Shown: positions 9,365 to 20,424, counted from the stretch's first letter. The stretch: 64,000 nucleotides of DNA from Eubacteriales bacterium OttesenSCG-928-K08 (GCA_030266105.1 JAJDHH010000004.1:1-64000); one strand, 5' to 3'. Numbers and translations: made by a program. The notes: generated by a model from the letters alone, not told the origin.

Positions 9365-12300
9365 ATGAATAGCAGCAAGAAATCAATGTCAAGCTGGGGG
9401 AAAACAAAAAAAGGCAGGCAGTTTATCTGTCTGGCTCTTGCGTTGCTGCTCGCGGTGGGGGTAAGCATACCCACAATCGCAGAAATTGTAGGAAGCGAGG
9501 AGCCTGTCGAGCCGGTGGGTTCATATGCCGATGGTAGCGAAACGGAAAACCAAAGCTCGCCCGGCGGCACAGACCCAAGCAGCGAGGTTATAACTCCTGA
9601 TCCTGACGAGGAAGAAGAAGAGATAACGGTAATCGTAAATCCGATTGAAAAAGGTGGGCAAACGCAGATTGTTGAAACCCCGCCGGTTTCGCTTGAGCCG
9701 GGTGAAGTTCCCGAAATCGGGGATATGGACGCTATCATGGCGTACACGGGTGCGATGTACCTTAACGATGTGGATCAGGGCCTTGTCGCGGAGTTTGTGA
9801 ATGTCACAACAAACAACGTTGTTGGCGGCATCGGGCAGATGAGGTTATACACAAGCCTGTCGAGCACAAACAACAACGATTATGTAACGGTTAAAGTGGA
9901 TATACCCGATATTCCGGGGATATCTTTTCCGCAATTTGCAACAAGCGATGTAATGCAGATCGCCACACACCAGGGGCGCAACATCGAAATCACGCTGGTG
10001 CGCGGGACAAACGGCAAACCACAGCATTTTGAATATAAGCTTCTTGTTGGCGATACATTCGTTTCGCTAATAAGGGTAATGGTTCCAAACGGCTACAGCA
10101 CAAGCCCAACAGTGGTTACATTTAACGATCCATATATCGACCAAACACGCAGCAACTTCCCGCAGGGCGTGGTAAGTGTGCAGGGTGGTGAACTGACATT
10201 CACAGGCACGTTCGGCTGGAACAATGTAGCAAAGAGTGCAAGCCCCACAAGCGTGTCGGTTGCAGCAAGCAGCACGAGCAGCACGGGGTATGCGTTAAGC
10301 GGCGATATCAGCTACACATTAGGTGCGGCCAACCCGCTGTATGGTTCAACAACAAACACGATATTCACAAAAGAATACACAGCAACGGATGTGCTGACAT
10401 TACCCACAGGGGTCAGCTTCCCGTCGGGCGCAAACGGTGCAACGCTTAATGGCGCCAAAACTGCGCTGACATATGCAGGAAAAACGCTCGCGACATTCTC
10501 CGCGCCTGTTGAAAGCGCGGTGATATCGGGCAAAAAACTGACGGTTGTCTACAAAAACGTAAACAGCACGCTGGATGCAAACGGAAATCAGGCCAGCGGC
10601 AAGGTTGCGGCCGATATTCAATCGATGAACCTGACGACAAAGCTGCATGGGGCAAACCTGGAGGTTTCCTCCAGTTACTCAGGCGTTGCCGGGCAGAAGA
10701 TCACAAACCAGGTGAGCTTTAACGCAAAACCCTGCAAGGGTGATGCTGTTGAGCACAACAGCAGCGCTTCGGCTGAGGTTTCAATCACTGTGCCTCAGGC
10801 TACGTTTACGATCAATAAAACGAACAACCCCGGAAGCTCCACAAAAATCACAAGCACAAACACGGAAATCGAATACACAATAGAGGTCAAAAACACAGGC
10901 CTTGGCACGGAAACGATTACGGTAGCAGACACTGTGCCTACCGGCTCGGTGTATGTTATAGGCTCCGCATCAAGCAATCTGGTGACGCCAACATTCTTTA
11001 ATTCGAACTTAGCCTGGAACAATGTGAGCATAAATGCAGGGCAGACGCTTACATTTAAGTTTAAGGTGCGCTTTGCTCAGGGCACAACAAATGGCACAAC
11101 AATCAGGAACACGGCAAGGTTGATGGGTGGCAGCAAGACATACAACTCCAATACGGTCACAAACACATACGACACAAGCGACAATCTTTCGATTAATAAG
11201 GAACATGGCGTTCCGGGTTCGGTTGTGTATAAGGATAGCATAGTCCCCTACACGATTAAGGTAACAAACTTCAATGCGACCCCCTCGCTGCCCTACAGCG
11301 TTGTGGATACACTTCCTGAGGGCATACGCTTAAGCGCGGCGCAGCTGACGCAGCTTCGCGCGGATTATCCGGGCGTGACATATGATGAAACAACGGGCGT
11401 AATCACATTCCCGGCGGTTTCGTATGCGGCCAACTCATCCGTGACATATTCATTTAACGCCACGGTGGTAAGCTCCATGCCTGACGGCACGTATCTGACC
11501 AACTATGCGCGCATACCAGAGCTTAATCTTTCATCCAGCGCAAGCGTAGTATACCGCACGCGCAAGATTAATATGTCGGTCAACAAGGAAATCGTAAGCG
11601 GGCCAACTCGCGTATCGGAAACCAGCAACGAGGCGGTTTATGAAACGACCTTCCGCATAACTGTTAAAAACGGCAGCGTGCCGCTGGACTTCGATCTTGA
11701 AAATCCGCTCTATTTTGAGGATGTTATGAGCGCGGGCCTGCGGCCAAAGGGCGCTGGCAACGCAGCCTCCGGCACGCTTAGCGGAACGGATAACCGCGGC
11801 CAAACTGTCACCGGTACGTGGACCAGAATAAACGGCTCGGGCTCAGCCTATATCTACACCATAAGGTGGGATATTCCCACACGGCTCGCGGCCAACGAGG
11901 TGTATTGGATACAGTACGTCGGCGAGGTCATCGTGCCGCTCAGGGATGACGGGACATTTGACACCGTAAACGCGTTTAACTATGTAAACGTCAGGGGTGA
12001 CGCAAACGTCACACCCGGCGGCGGTTCAGGCGGCACCGGCGGCTCGGGAACTGAAGTTGAGATCAAGCCCGACATGAGCGTGGAAAAAAAGATAATAAAG
12101 GTCAACAACACAACAGGCTCATGGAAAACATCCGAGCTGTACGCAGGCGATGTAATTACATACCGTCTGACGCTAACCAACACGCAAAACAGCGTCACAA
12201 AGGGATATTTGTACGATATTCTCCCATTCCCGACACCCGGCAGCGGTTTTGTGTGGGAGCTTGACACGAACGTATTTGTAACTGCAACGAACGTTACGCC

Positions 12301-15300
12301 TGTGCTGGCGAGCAACCAGATAATATGGCGCGATTTGGAGATCCCCGCAAATGGTTCTGTTAATGTGGATGTAACGGTTCATTTCCCGCGCGGTGAGTTA
12401 TTCGACACAGCATTTATAGATGCAAACATGCTGGCAGTTAACAACATGCTGTTCCTGCCTGAAAAAACGACAAAGCGCCTTGAGAGTAATGTAACGCACA
12501 CGATTAAGGAAGAAGAGCTTACATTTGGCAAGACGGCCAGCAGGATTTCCATAAACAACTCGGATGAGGCACAATACCAGACCTCTGTGTTTACGCTTAC
12601 CTTCCCCACGATTGCGCATGGCGCAAACGGCGTGATTGTTACGGACGATTTGAGCGAGGTTATCGAAAAGTTTAACGTAACGGCAATCAACTACGGTGCG
12701 TTTGCCGTAACGGACACCAACGGCGCAGCGGCGGGTTATACGCTGGAGCTGACATATAAGGATGGAACGACCAGCACGTTTACTGTTGCGGCGGGCGCAA
12801 GCCCCTCGGTGGTTTACCCTGCGGGTAAGAGCATAACGGATATTGAGAAAATCCGCTGGATATTTGGGGATGTTAACACGCTGACTGCAACAACAGCCCC
12901 CACAATAAGCGTTGCGCTGCAAAACGGTGCGTCCGCAGGGACGGTCACCAACAACATGTATTTGCTGCACAACAACAAAAACGAGCTCCAAACTGTGGAT
13001 ATCAGGGTCAACAACTCTGCAATCCTCATGAAAACGCTTGTTGGCGAGGATGGCGTGCGCATTACAAACTGGAATGGGGATAACCCCGCCCAGGTTGGCG
13101 AATATGTGACCTACCACATCTCATATACGCACAGCAACACACCCACAAACTGGGATGAAACTGTGTCATCCAGGCCGCCGGTAGTGAATGGTGCCACCTG
13201 GACCGATCTGCAAATTGTGGACTATTTGCAGCACCCGGCATTCGGAAAGTACGGCGAAGACATCACAGTCTATGCGAATGTGTACGATGCACAGGGGAAT
13301 CTGGACCCGGTCAGCCCGATCAGTTTTACGTTTGATCTCGACGATGCGGTGATTGATGGCGATAACCGCGTGCTGAATTTGTTCGAAGCGCTCATACAGA
13401 AAGTCTTGGGCAACGGCGGGGGAAGTGTGCGGCCCGGCTCCATTATTGGCGAACAAATTGCGATTCCCGAAGGCATAAAGGTTGAGTTTTCTTACACCTT
13501 GAGGGTTAGCGAGTCGTTTAAAAACTCGGTGCAGGGCTATAGCAACGCAGCCGAAAGAGAAAACGGAAGATACCGCCTGCTGAACAATGTTGAGGTGGGC
13601 TGGGGTGGCACTGATGACTGGCACGTTGCTTCAACCGGGCCTTATGGCCTTACGGACAAAAAGCTTTACATCCACACCCAGCTAAGCGTGGTGGGCACAA
13701 CATACCAGAGCACAAATATAAGCAACTGGAGGAATACGCAGAATACCATAGAGGGCGCGCGCTTTTATGCTACGGGCACACCATACCCCGCTAGCTCATG
13801 GAATGGCGTTGGTAACAACAACTTCCAGTTTACAGGCATGCCCGCGGCGGATGAAACCGAGCAGAAAGTGGCCAACACACTTTATGCTTACTCAACGACC
13901 CGGCACATAATTTACGATTTTACGATCGCAAACTCATATAACTCAGGTCAGGTTATAATGTTTGTGGATCGTGAAGCGTTTGCCTCCATACATTTTTCAA
14001 AAGGCTCGCGTGTTACGGTGTCTAAGTTCCTCTGTAAATTGAGCGAGCTGCCTATTGTGGGAACTGAACCCACAGGAACACAGGATGGCAAGCATTACGT
14101 ATATAACGGTGAAGAGGTTGGCCGGAGATATAATGATGATCCTATCAGCTTGGTGAGGTATGCCAGAAATACCGATCTTATTGACCATGCGGATGAAAAT
14201 GGCGTTTTGTATGAGCACCGAAGGTATCTGGACAATTATCAGAGAATAGCGCAGGAGCATTGGAATAACAACCGCGACATGATTAACTTCTTTGGCATTG
14301 GCGATGCGACAACTAACGTGCTAAAGCCAGGGCAATCGCTCTCATTCATTATGTTCGTTACTCAGGAGTATTATAATCCCTTTAACGGCCATAGCGAGGG
14401 GAGTGAAGAACGTGAAATACCGTTTACAGATATGGAGGCGACGCTTAGGGTCTATCCCCGGAGCATCTATACCAAAGAGCTTTATAATCAGGGGCTATCA
14501 GAAAATTATTATTCGCTTGTGAGCAACCTTAACCCGGTTGAATGGGAGTTTATTGAGGAACCCTTAACTGTGGTGAATACCTTCTCGAACTCGACCGACC
14601 CGTCAGTTTCGAGCAACCCTGCAAACACCGGCAAAGGGGAATGGACAACGGTCCGTTATCCTTCGAGCCTTTCCTCATATCAACGGCCTAAGGGGCTGGT
14701 GACAAATGCGGATCTTATGACATGGGAGCAAAAGGTAACGGTCAAGCGCCCTGAGCAGGAAATCAGCCTGACAAAGCAGGCATCGGGCTTCTACACAAAG
14801 GCCTCGAATTATGGAACATATCAGGCGCTGGATGGATCAAAAACGCCGGATGTGGATGATGCCATCGAGTTTGAGGTGAAAATCACCAACAATGGCAACA
14901 ACAACTTCACCAACTTCTATTTTTCGGAGCAGGTGCCGCTGCCATATGAGGTTCTGTGGATTGAGGCCGGGCTTTCGCGCGATAATAATACCACCACGAA
15001 GATGATTACCGATTTTAGAGATGCTGGCAGCGTAAACATTTATGCTAATAATCTTGATGCATACATTGCCAACACGAAACCATTAAAAGAATACGGAAAA
15101 CTACCGTTGGATGGTTTGTCGGTAGAAGATGCGGATTTGTCAGATGTTGGTTACTACAACACCAATACATATAACGTAACCTACTCGCGTAACAAGGAAC
15201 GTGCGGGTGCGGCAGAGCAAAACTCCTTCAGGGGCGATGTGAGTTCACTTGCAGGCAACACACCGCTTAACACAATTGGCCTGTTTGTGGGGCCAATGGG

Positions 15301-18300
15301 GCTGGGGGATAACTCTCTTAGCCATGATGCAAACCGTGTGGTTTCCGGCAACTATGTGCCGGGTGTTATCAAGCCGGGCGAAACGCTGACAATTAAGGTG
15401 GTTATGGGGCCTGCAAAAGCCGGCAACTTATATAAGCTGGGCGGCCATATACTGACTGTGAGCGATTATGCCGACCAGATTCCTGTAGACTATGCGACAT
15501 ATGACTCAACCTCGTATATCTACCAGCTGACGGATAATTTGATCATCCGCCGCGGCCAGCCTTTGCGTTACTCCGACTATGGCCACGGCAAGCTGCCCAG
15601 TGCGGATGGCCAGATAATCGGCGCGAAGGTAACAGCGCCTGTGACGATTGGCGGCATATTCGCTTCGGTTGCGCAAAAGTCAGTCACATCCTCGGATGGT
15701 GAGCGCACGGCAGTTGGTAACTCCGTGGATAACTCCTTGCAGCTCAAAAACGCAAGTGAGGAGTTCAGCTACGAGCTTAAGGTGACAAACCGTGGTGAGG
15801 TTGTCTTTAGCAACATGGTGCTTATAGACCGCCTGCCAATGATAAACGACGTGGGCGCGGTCAACGTGCAGTCCGATCGTGGATCAGACTTTGCGGTGTC
15901 GTTTGCGGAAAACCCGGATGTTAAGATCGAATGGTCCGCAAACGGCTCAAACGTTTGGAACGTTGTTCCAGGCGCAACAATACAATACAAAAACGTGGCT
16001 GCCGGGCAGGCCTTCAGCACTAATGATTGGTCAACCGTAGCGGGGATCGCCACGGGCTGGAGCGCAACACCCCAGGCAAACAGCAACGCGCTGCGTGTGG
16101 ATACGAACGGATTTGCGCTGCCGATCAACGCAACATTGCGCATAACGTTTAACGCGAAGGTTGCAAACCCCTCCACGCTCAAAGCGGGGCAGATCGCGTG
16201 GAACTCATATGGCTACCGTTACCAGGTGCCGGATAGCTCGCAGCCCGGCGGCACGCGTATGATCGCGGCCGAGCCTGCAAAGGTTGGCGTGCAGCTTGCA
16301 AACGTAAAGCTCAAGATAGATAAAAAGGTGAATGAGCTTGGCAATCCGTTGCAGGGCGCAGTGTTTGGGATCTTCACGGATCTTGCCTGCAACAACGAGG
16401 TCGCAAGGATCACCACCGGCACAAATGGTATCGCAATAAGCTCCAATCTGCCGCTGCAGACCTACTATGTTAAGGAGGTCATCTCCGCGCCGGGTTACAA
16501 ACCGTCGAACACGGTGTACACCGTGCCGGCTTCATCCATGACGCCTGAGGGAACCATCGTTGTAAACACGCAGGGCGACATAGTGAACAGCAAAAAGCCT
16601 GTTAAGCTAACGCTGACAAAGGCGATTGCGGATGGTACGCTCGCGCCCACAAGCAACATTACGATTTCCGTAACAGGTGTGTTTGACGGGCATGATGGCG
16701 TGATGACCCGCTCGCAGACATTTACGCCTGCACAATGTAATGGAAACTATACGTGGACTATAGAAGGCATTATCGTGGGCAACACGTATAAGATTACTGA
16801 AAGCGGCGGCGGGCGCGAATACAACTTCACCGCAGGCGGTGAGGATGTGGATGGCGGCGTTGTGACGGTGGATGCAAACGGCAACTTTACGCTTTCTAAG
16901 GACAGCACGATAGATATCGTTAACAAAACGCCTGAGGCAGGCAAGCTATATCTTAAGAAGGTCGTTAACGGTACGGATGGCGGCGAAACATTCACGATCA
17001 CCGTAACGGGGGTGTTCAGCAACTCGAATGGGCAAAGCGTAACGAGGACGTTTACGTTTAACTCAAGCGAGCGCGACACACCTAAAGAAGTGCCAAACGT
17101 GCTGTATGGCCAGCTTTACACGATCACGGAAACCGTGGGCGGCGAAAACTATGATGTTAGCTACTCGCACACTGTGGTCAACATGAAGCAGCATGATGTG
17201 ACAGTGACAGTCACCAACACGCCAAAAACACCGGGCAAGCTCATAATTAAAAAGACGGTGGACGGCTATGAATACTCTAGCGCAAGCTTCCCTGCAGCAA
17301 GCAAGCTCCATGCGTTTGTGGTGAGCGTAACGGGCATATTCGAAGGCCAGTCGGGCTCGACAACAAAGCAGATCACGCTTAACGCAGGCAATAACTTTGA
17401 GGCGGAGGTGCCGGGAGTAAAGCTGGGCGCTGTCTACCAGGTTGTTGAAACGGGCATACCATCGGGCTATAGCGGCACGCCGACCTACACGGGGCTCAAC
17501 TCAACGGGCATGGTTAATGTTGGCGAAAACGATGTAACGGTGACTGTGAACAACATGAGCAAAAGCTCCGGTGTTGGGCTGGTCGTTAAAAAGACTGTGT
17601 TGGCTAACACCCTTAACATCGCCAAGACATTCCAGTTCGTGCTGTTGGATGCTAACGATAACGAGGTAGCAACGGGCAGCGTAACCACCGCAACCAACGG
17701 CACTGTTGAGTGGAATTACAATGGCGCACAGGTCACAACGCTGACGCTGCAGCCGGGCTATTACTTCATAAAGGAAATAATGGTCAATGAGCCGGACTAT
17801 CAGTTTAACAGGTTTACTGATGACTGGAACAGGGGCACGATGTCCGGCGAGAACACATACAGCATACAGCTCAGGAGCACGGATGCTGCAACCACCGTTA
17901 CAGTAACGGCGGAGAACAAGGTGCGCACCGGCAGTCTCGTGGTTGAGAAGGAAATGCTCACAAGCGCAGGCGCCAGGAATGAAGTGCCTGCGGGCCAGGA
18001 TATCTACTTTGGACTTTACCAATCGGGCACAAGCACAATGGTAGGCACCCCGGTAAAGCTGGTGTGGAATGATGGAGCAAAGGCATACAATAACGTAACG
18101 TTTACCAATGTGCCATATGGCAAATATCAGGTTTACGAGCTGGTGCACAATGGTACGGACTATGTGAGGGCGAACCTTGCATCCTCGGGCTTCCAGTACG
18201 CAGTAAGCGGCGAGGGCCAGGTAATCGAGTTCAACTCGAACAGCCCGGATGGCCCGCTGACGAAGATAACCAACCGCGAGAAAAAGGCGGCGCTGGATAT

Positions 18301-19894
18301 CGATGTGGAAAAGAAGTTCCAGTCGGATGATGATAAGGCGATCCTCGAAAACAAAACGTTTACCGTGCGCTTAAGGCGTGAGGATAACCAGATCATATCC
18401 GGTCAGAGCACGTATGTGGACTTTACGCTGACCAAGAACAACGGCTGGAAGGTCTCTTCAACGGGCGCGATAGAGCTCAAAGAAGGGAACTACATACTCT
18501 ATGAGCTTGGCGAAGTGTCCGGCGGCTGGGAGAACCTGAGCATAACGGGCATAAACGGCGGCACGGTCATGGCAGCGGGAGTAACAGGCGTTACGAACCC
18601 CATAGCGGGCCTCGATAATGGCGTTAGGTATGTTAAGTTCACGGTTGGCTCAACGGAGCTTGGCAGCACGATAAGCTTATCTGTCACGGCGACAAACCGT
18701 GCAACGAGCAAAAAGCTCGCCACATTTAACGTTATAAAGAGCGTGGATGATATAAGCGGGCTTAATGAAACGCAAAGAACGTTTACATTCAACCTATACA
18801 AGGTTGGCAGCCCGGATACGCTGATTGCGACAGGCACGCTTGTTAAGAGCAACACAAGCAGCGAGTCGGTTGTAACGTGGAAGACCCCCGGCGGGGCGGC
18901 ATGGAACAGCGCTGATTATCTATGGGATATAGGCGAGACATACCGTGTGGTGGAAGTTGCCAACAACAACTACACGCTGAAGAACGCGAGCGGCACAAAC
19001 GCAACGCAGTACCGGCCAAACAACGAGTATCTCGCAGGTGTTGACTTTATAATCACCGAGAATACAAATGTTATTAGCCTGCTGTTTGAAAACGTGCGCA
19101 AGGTAGCAAGCGGGATGACGGTCAAAAAGGTTGTTGTGGACAAAAACGGCGTAACGGTGCCTGTGGCAAGCTGGCATGACGACAGCAAGTTTACATTTGG
19201 CATCTACGAGCTGCAGTCGGGCAACATGATAAGCCTTGGCACGCTTATGATAGACAACAGCACGCCGGACCAGACAGTCGCAATAACGGCCAACACGGAG
19301 CTTCGCCCCGGAAACGACTACTACATCCGCGAGTTGACGATTGAACCGCAGGCGGGATACGAGTTTGTAGAGTTTACGAGCCTGACAAAGGAAACCGTAA
19401 ACGGCCAGGATTACTACAAGTTTAAGGCGGCCGACAACCTGCAGATAATCGCAAAGAACAAGCAGCTTGATGTTAAGGGCGACCTGGAGCTGATAATAAC
19501 AAAGAAGCTGTTTGCATCCGATGGAACAACGCCCTATGTTGTCAAGGCAAACGCACAGGAAGGCAAGGGCCATGAAAAGTTTGTGTTTGAGATAACGGAT
19601 AATACGACCGGGCGCGTTTTCCACCAGGTTGTAACGATCAATGCGGGCAGCAGCACAGGCACAGTAAAGGTAACGGGCCTGTATGAAGGCAGCTACACAG
19701 TAAAAGAGCTTGATACCAACTGGCGGTTCAAGCTGATGACGGAAAGATCCATAACGCTGACGGTGACGCAAACTGTAAAAACGTTTGAGTTCAAGAACAA
19801 GTATGTTAATGACCAATGGGTCGATGACAAAATGTCCGTCACCAACAAGCTCGATGGCGATGAGCTGCGGCCAATTCCCGGTAATGTGGCTTGA
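9365..19894 (+). CDS. Giant secreted multi-domain surface/adhesin-like protein (3509 aa)
   Basis: A very large exported protein built almost wholly of beta-sandwich repeats. A Sec signal peptide (FICLALALLLAVGVSIPTIA) is followed by an acidic linker. DUF11-type repeats (starts such as FTINKT, LSINKE, MSVNKE, MSVEKK and paired ends DTVPTG, DTLPEG) begin near residues 478, 606, 734, 902, 1052, 1220, 1799 and 2098. The part near 1340-1790 is unlike them. A classic SpaA-type domain lies near 2310-2400 (KIDKKVNELGNPLQGAVFGIF with VKE, an isopeptide-bond layout), then about nine Cna-B/DUF5979-like domains, each opening with a lysine-rich strand (KLTLTKA, KLYLKKV, KLIIKKT, GLVVKKT, SLVVEKE). There is no LPXTG, SLH or C-terminal membrane segment; it ends in DELRPIPGNVA. 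Adhesion or surface-layer function is inference. Confidence 0.85.
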   Translation: MNSSKKSMSSWGKTKKGRQFICLALALLLAVGVSIPTIAEIVGSEEPVEPVGSYADGSETENQSSPGGTDPSSEVITPDPDEEEEEITVIVNPIEKGGQTQIVETPPVSLEPGEVPEIGDMDAIMAYTGAMYLNDVDQGLVAEFVNVTTNNVVGGIGQMRLYTSLSSTNNNDYVTVKVDIPDIPGISFPQFATSDVMQIATHQGRNIEITLVRGTNGKPQHFEYKLLVGDTFVSLIRVMVPNGYSTSPTVVTFNDPYIDQTRSNFPQGVVSVQGGELTFTGTFGWNNVAKSASPTSVSVAASSTSSTGYALSGDISYTLGAANPLYGSTTNTIFTKEYTATDVLTLPTGVSFPSGANGATLNGAKTALTYAGKTLATFSAPVESAVISGKKLTVVYKNVNSTLDANGNQASGKVAADIQSMNLTTKLHGANLEVSSSYSGVAGQKITNQVSFNAKPCKGDAVEHNSSASAEVSITVPQATFTINKTNNPGSSTKITSTNTEIEYTIEVKNTGLGTETITVADTVPTGSVYVIGSASSNLVTPTFFNSNLAWNNVSINAGQTLTFKFKVRFAQGTTNGTTIRNTARLMGGSKTYNSNTVTNTYDTSDNLSINKEHGVPGSVVYKDSIVPYTIKVTNFNATPSLPYSVVDTLPEGIRLSAAQLTQLRADYPGVTYDETTGVITFPAVSYAANSSVTYSFNATVVSSMPDGTYLTNYARIPELNLSSSASVVYRTRKINMSVNKEIVSGPTRVSETSNEAVYETTFRITVKNGSVPLDFDLENPLYFEDVMSAGLRPKGAGNAASGTLSGTDNRGQTVTGTWTRINGSGSAYIYTIRWDIPTRLAANEVYWIQYVGEVIVPLRDDGTFDTVNAFNYVNVRGDANVTPGGGSGGTGGSGTEVEIKPDMSVEKKIIKVNNTTGSWKTSELYAGDVITYRLTLTNTQNSVTKGYLYDILPFPTPGSGFVWELDTNVFVTATNVTPVLASNQIIWRDLEIPANGSVNVDVTVHFPRGELFDTAFIDANMLAVNNMLFLPEKTTKRLESNVTHTIKEEELTFGKTASRISINNSDEAQYQTSVFTLTFPTIAHGANGVIVTDDLSEVIEKFNVTAINYGAFAVTDTNGAAAGYTLELTYKDGTTSTFTVAAGASPSVVYPAGKSITDIEKIRWIFGDVNTLTATTAPTISVALQNGASAGTVTNNMYLLHNNKNELQTVDIRVNNSAILMKTLVGEDGVRITNWNGDNPAQVGEYVTYHISYTHSNTPTNWDETVSSRPPVVNGATWTDLQIVDYLQHPAFGKYGEDITVYANVYDAQGNLDPVSPISFTFDLDDAVIDGDNRVLNLFEALIQKVLGNGGGSVRPGSIIGEQIAIPEGIKVEFSYTLRVSESFKNSVQGYSNAAERENGRYRLLNNVEVGWGGTDDWHVASTGPYGLTDKKLYIHTQLSVVGTTYQSTNISNWRNTQNTIEGARFYATGTPYPASSWNGVGNNNFQFTGMPAADETEQKVANTLYAYSTTRHIIYDFTIANSYNSGQVIMFVDREAFASIHFSKGSRVTVSKFLCKLSELPIVGTEPTGTQDGKHYVYNGEEVGRRYNDDPISLVRYARNTDLIDHADENGVLYEHRRYLDNYQRIAQEHWNNNRDMINFFGIGDATTNVLKPGQSLSFIMFVTQEYYNPFNGHSEGSEEREIPFTDMEATLRVYPRSIYTKELYNQGLSENYYSLVSNLNPVEWEFIEEPLTVVNTFSNSTDPSVSSNPANTGKGEWTTVRYPSSLSSYQRPKGLVTNADLMTWEQKVTVKRPEQEISLTKQASGFYTKASNYGTYQALDGSKTPDVDDAIEFEVKITNNGNNNFTNFYFSEQVPLPYEVLWIEAGLSRDNNTTTKMITDFRDAGSVNIYANNLDAYIANTKPLKEYGKLPLDGLSVEDADLSDVGYYNTNTYNVTYSRNKERAGAAEQNSFRGDVSSLAGNTPLNTIGLFVGPMGLGDNSLSHDANRVVSGNYVPGVIKPGETLTIKVVMGPAKAGNLYKLGGHILTVSDYADQIPVDYATYDSTSYIYQLTDNLIIRRGQPLRYSDYGHGKLPSADGQIIGAKVTAPVTIGGIFASVAQKSVTSSDGERTAVGNSVDNSLQLKNASEEFSYELKVTNRGEVVFSNMVLIDRLPMINDVGAVNVQSDRGSDFAVSFAENPDVKIEWSANGSNVWNVVPGATIQYKNVAAGQAFSTNDWSTVAGIATGWSATPQANSNALRVDTNGFALPINATLRITFNAKVANPSTLKAGQIAWNSYGYRYQVPDSSQPGGTRMIAAEPAKVGVQLANVKLKIDKKVNELGNPLQGAVFGIFTDLACNNEVARITTGTNGIAISSNLPLQTYYVKEVISAPGYKPSNTVYTVPASSMTPEGTIVVNTQGDIVNSKKPVKLTLTKAIADGTLAPTSNITISVTGVFDGHDGVMTRSQTFTPAQCNGNYTWTIEGIIVGNTYKITESGGGREYNFTAGGEDVDGGVVTVDANGNFTLSKDSTIDIVNKTPEAGKLYLKKVVNGTDGGETFTITVTGVFSNSNGQSVTRTFTFNSSERDTPKEVPNVLYGQLYTITETVGGENYDVSYSHTVVNMKQHDVTVTVTNTPKTPGKLIIKKTVDGYEYSSASFPAASKLHAFVVSVTGIFEGQSGSTTKQITLNAGNNFEAEVPGVKLGAVYQVVETGIPSGYSGTPTYTGLNSTGMVNVGENDVTVTVNNMSKSSGVGLVVKKTVLANTLNIAKTFQFVLLDANDNEVATGSVTTATNGTVEWNYNGAQVTTLTLQPGYYFIKEIMVNEPDYQFNRFTDDWNRGTMSGENTYSIQLRSTDAATTVTVTAENKVRTGSLVVEKEMLTSAGARNEVPAGQDIYFGLYQSGTSTMVGTPVKLVWNDGAKAYNNVTFTNVPYGKYQVYELVHNGTDYVRANLASSGFQYAVSGEGQVIEFNSNSPDGPLTKITNREKKAALDIDVEKKFQSDDDKAILENKTFTVRLRREDNQIISGQSTYVDFTLTKNNGWKVSSTGAIELKEGNYILYELGEVSGGWENLSITGINGGTVMAAGVTGVTNPIAGLDNGVRYVKFTVGSTELGSTISLSVTATNRATSKKLATFNVIKSVDDISGLNETQRTFTFNLYKVGSPDTLIATGTLVKSNTSSESVVTWKTPGGAAWNSADYLWDIGETYRVVEVANNNYTLKNASGTNATQYRPNNEYLAGVDFIITENTNVISLLFENVRKVASGMTVKKVVVDKNGVTVPVASWHDDSKFTFGIYELQSGNMISLGTLMIDNSTPDQTVAITANTELRPGNDYYIRELTIEPQAGYEFVEFTSLTKETVNGQDYYKFKAADNLQIIAKNKQLDVKGDLELIITKKLFASDGTTPYVVKANAQEGKGHEKFVFEITDNTTGRVFHQVVTINAGSSTGTVKVTGLYEGSYTVKELDTNWRFKLMTERSITLTVTQTVKTFEFKNKYVNDQWVDDKMSVTNKLDGDELRPIPGNVA

Positions 19895-19916
19895 TGCAAG
19901 CAACTAAATAAAAAAA

Positions 19917-19941
19917 GGTGCGTGAGCCTGGCTCACGCACC
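19917..19941 (+). terminator. Terminator of the giant gene
   Basis: GGTGCGTGAG and its exact complement around CCTGG, with A-runs before and five T after. It lies 22 bases past the stop, which shows that the reading frame really ends there and has not lost a C-terminal anchor further on. Confidence 0.85.
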
Positions 19942-20067
19942 TTTTTGCATGGCGGCAACGGTCAGAATATTCATTGAACAGTTGAACATTTGTAGATATA
20001 TTTTATAAAACATTTGCGTTTGGCCGTTTTGTGTTATATACTAAATTATACTGTTAGGAGGGTAGCT

Positions 20068-20424
20068 ATGGAAAACGTTAATCACAAATGCAGCTGCGAC
20101 GCCCACCGGGGTATTGTGGGCGAAATTAAGCAAGCCATGCCTGAAGCGCCCTTGCTTTATGATCTGGCCGATTTTTTTAAGGCGATTGGCGATAGCACGC
20201 GCATTCAAATCCTGTGGGCGCTTGAAAAATCGGAGCTTTGTGTGGGGGATCTTGCGGATCTTTTGAATATGACAACCTCGGCAGTATCACACCAGCTAAA
20301 AACATTGCGCACAGCAAAGCTTATTCGCTTTAGAAAGGAAGGCAAAAACGTGTACTATTCGCTGGATGATGCGCATGTGCACGAAATCCTCTCAACAGCG
20401 TTTGCGCATGTAAAAGAAAGATAA
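20068..20424 (+). CDS. ArsR/SmtB-family metal-responsive repressor, CadC-like
   Basis: A 118-residue winged-helix repressor. The N-terminal cysteines (HKCSCDAH) and the motif ELCVGDLADLL resemble the thiolate site of CadC-type sensors of Cd/Pb/Zn. Then come the recognition helix (TSAVSHQLKTLRTAKLI), the wing (RKEGKNVYYSL) and a C-terminal helix with DxHVHEI, like the alpha-5 zinc site of SmtB. The ATG at 20068 has GGAGGG upstream. The leader carries TTGAACAGTTGAACATTTG, a TGAAC direct repeat that could be an operator. No efflux pump follows: a terminator comes next and then an opposite-strand gene, so its targets lie elsewhere. Confidence 0.88.
   Translation: MENVNHKCSCDAHRGIVGEIKQAMPEAPLLYDLADFFKAIGDSTRIQILWALEKSELCVGDLADLLNMTTSAVSHQLKTLRTAKLIRFRKEGKNVYYSLDDAHVHEILSTAFAHVKER

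Noticed and set aside
19840-19894. LRPIPG at the C-terminus of the giant protein as a sortase signal
   Set aside because: No hydrophobic segment or basic tail follows; the protein ends five residues after the motif-like string's core.
10000-19900. Many minus-strand open frames of 60-330 codons under the giant gene
   Set aside because: They are antisense shadows of a repeat-rich, stop-poor coding sequence, with no ribosome binding sites or known domains.
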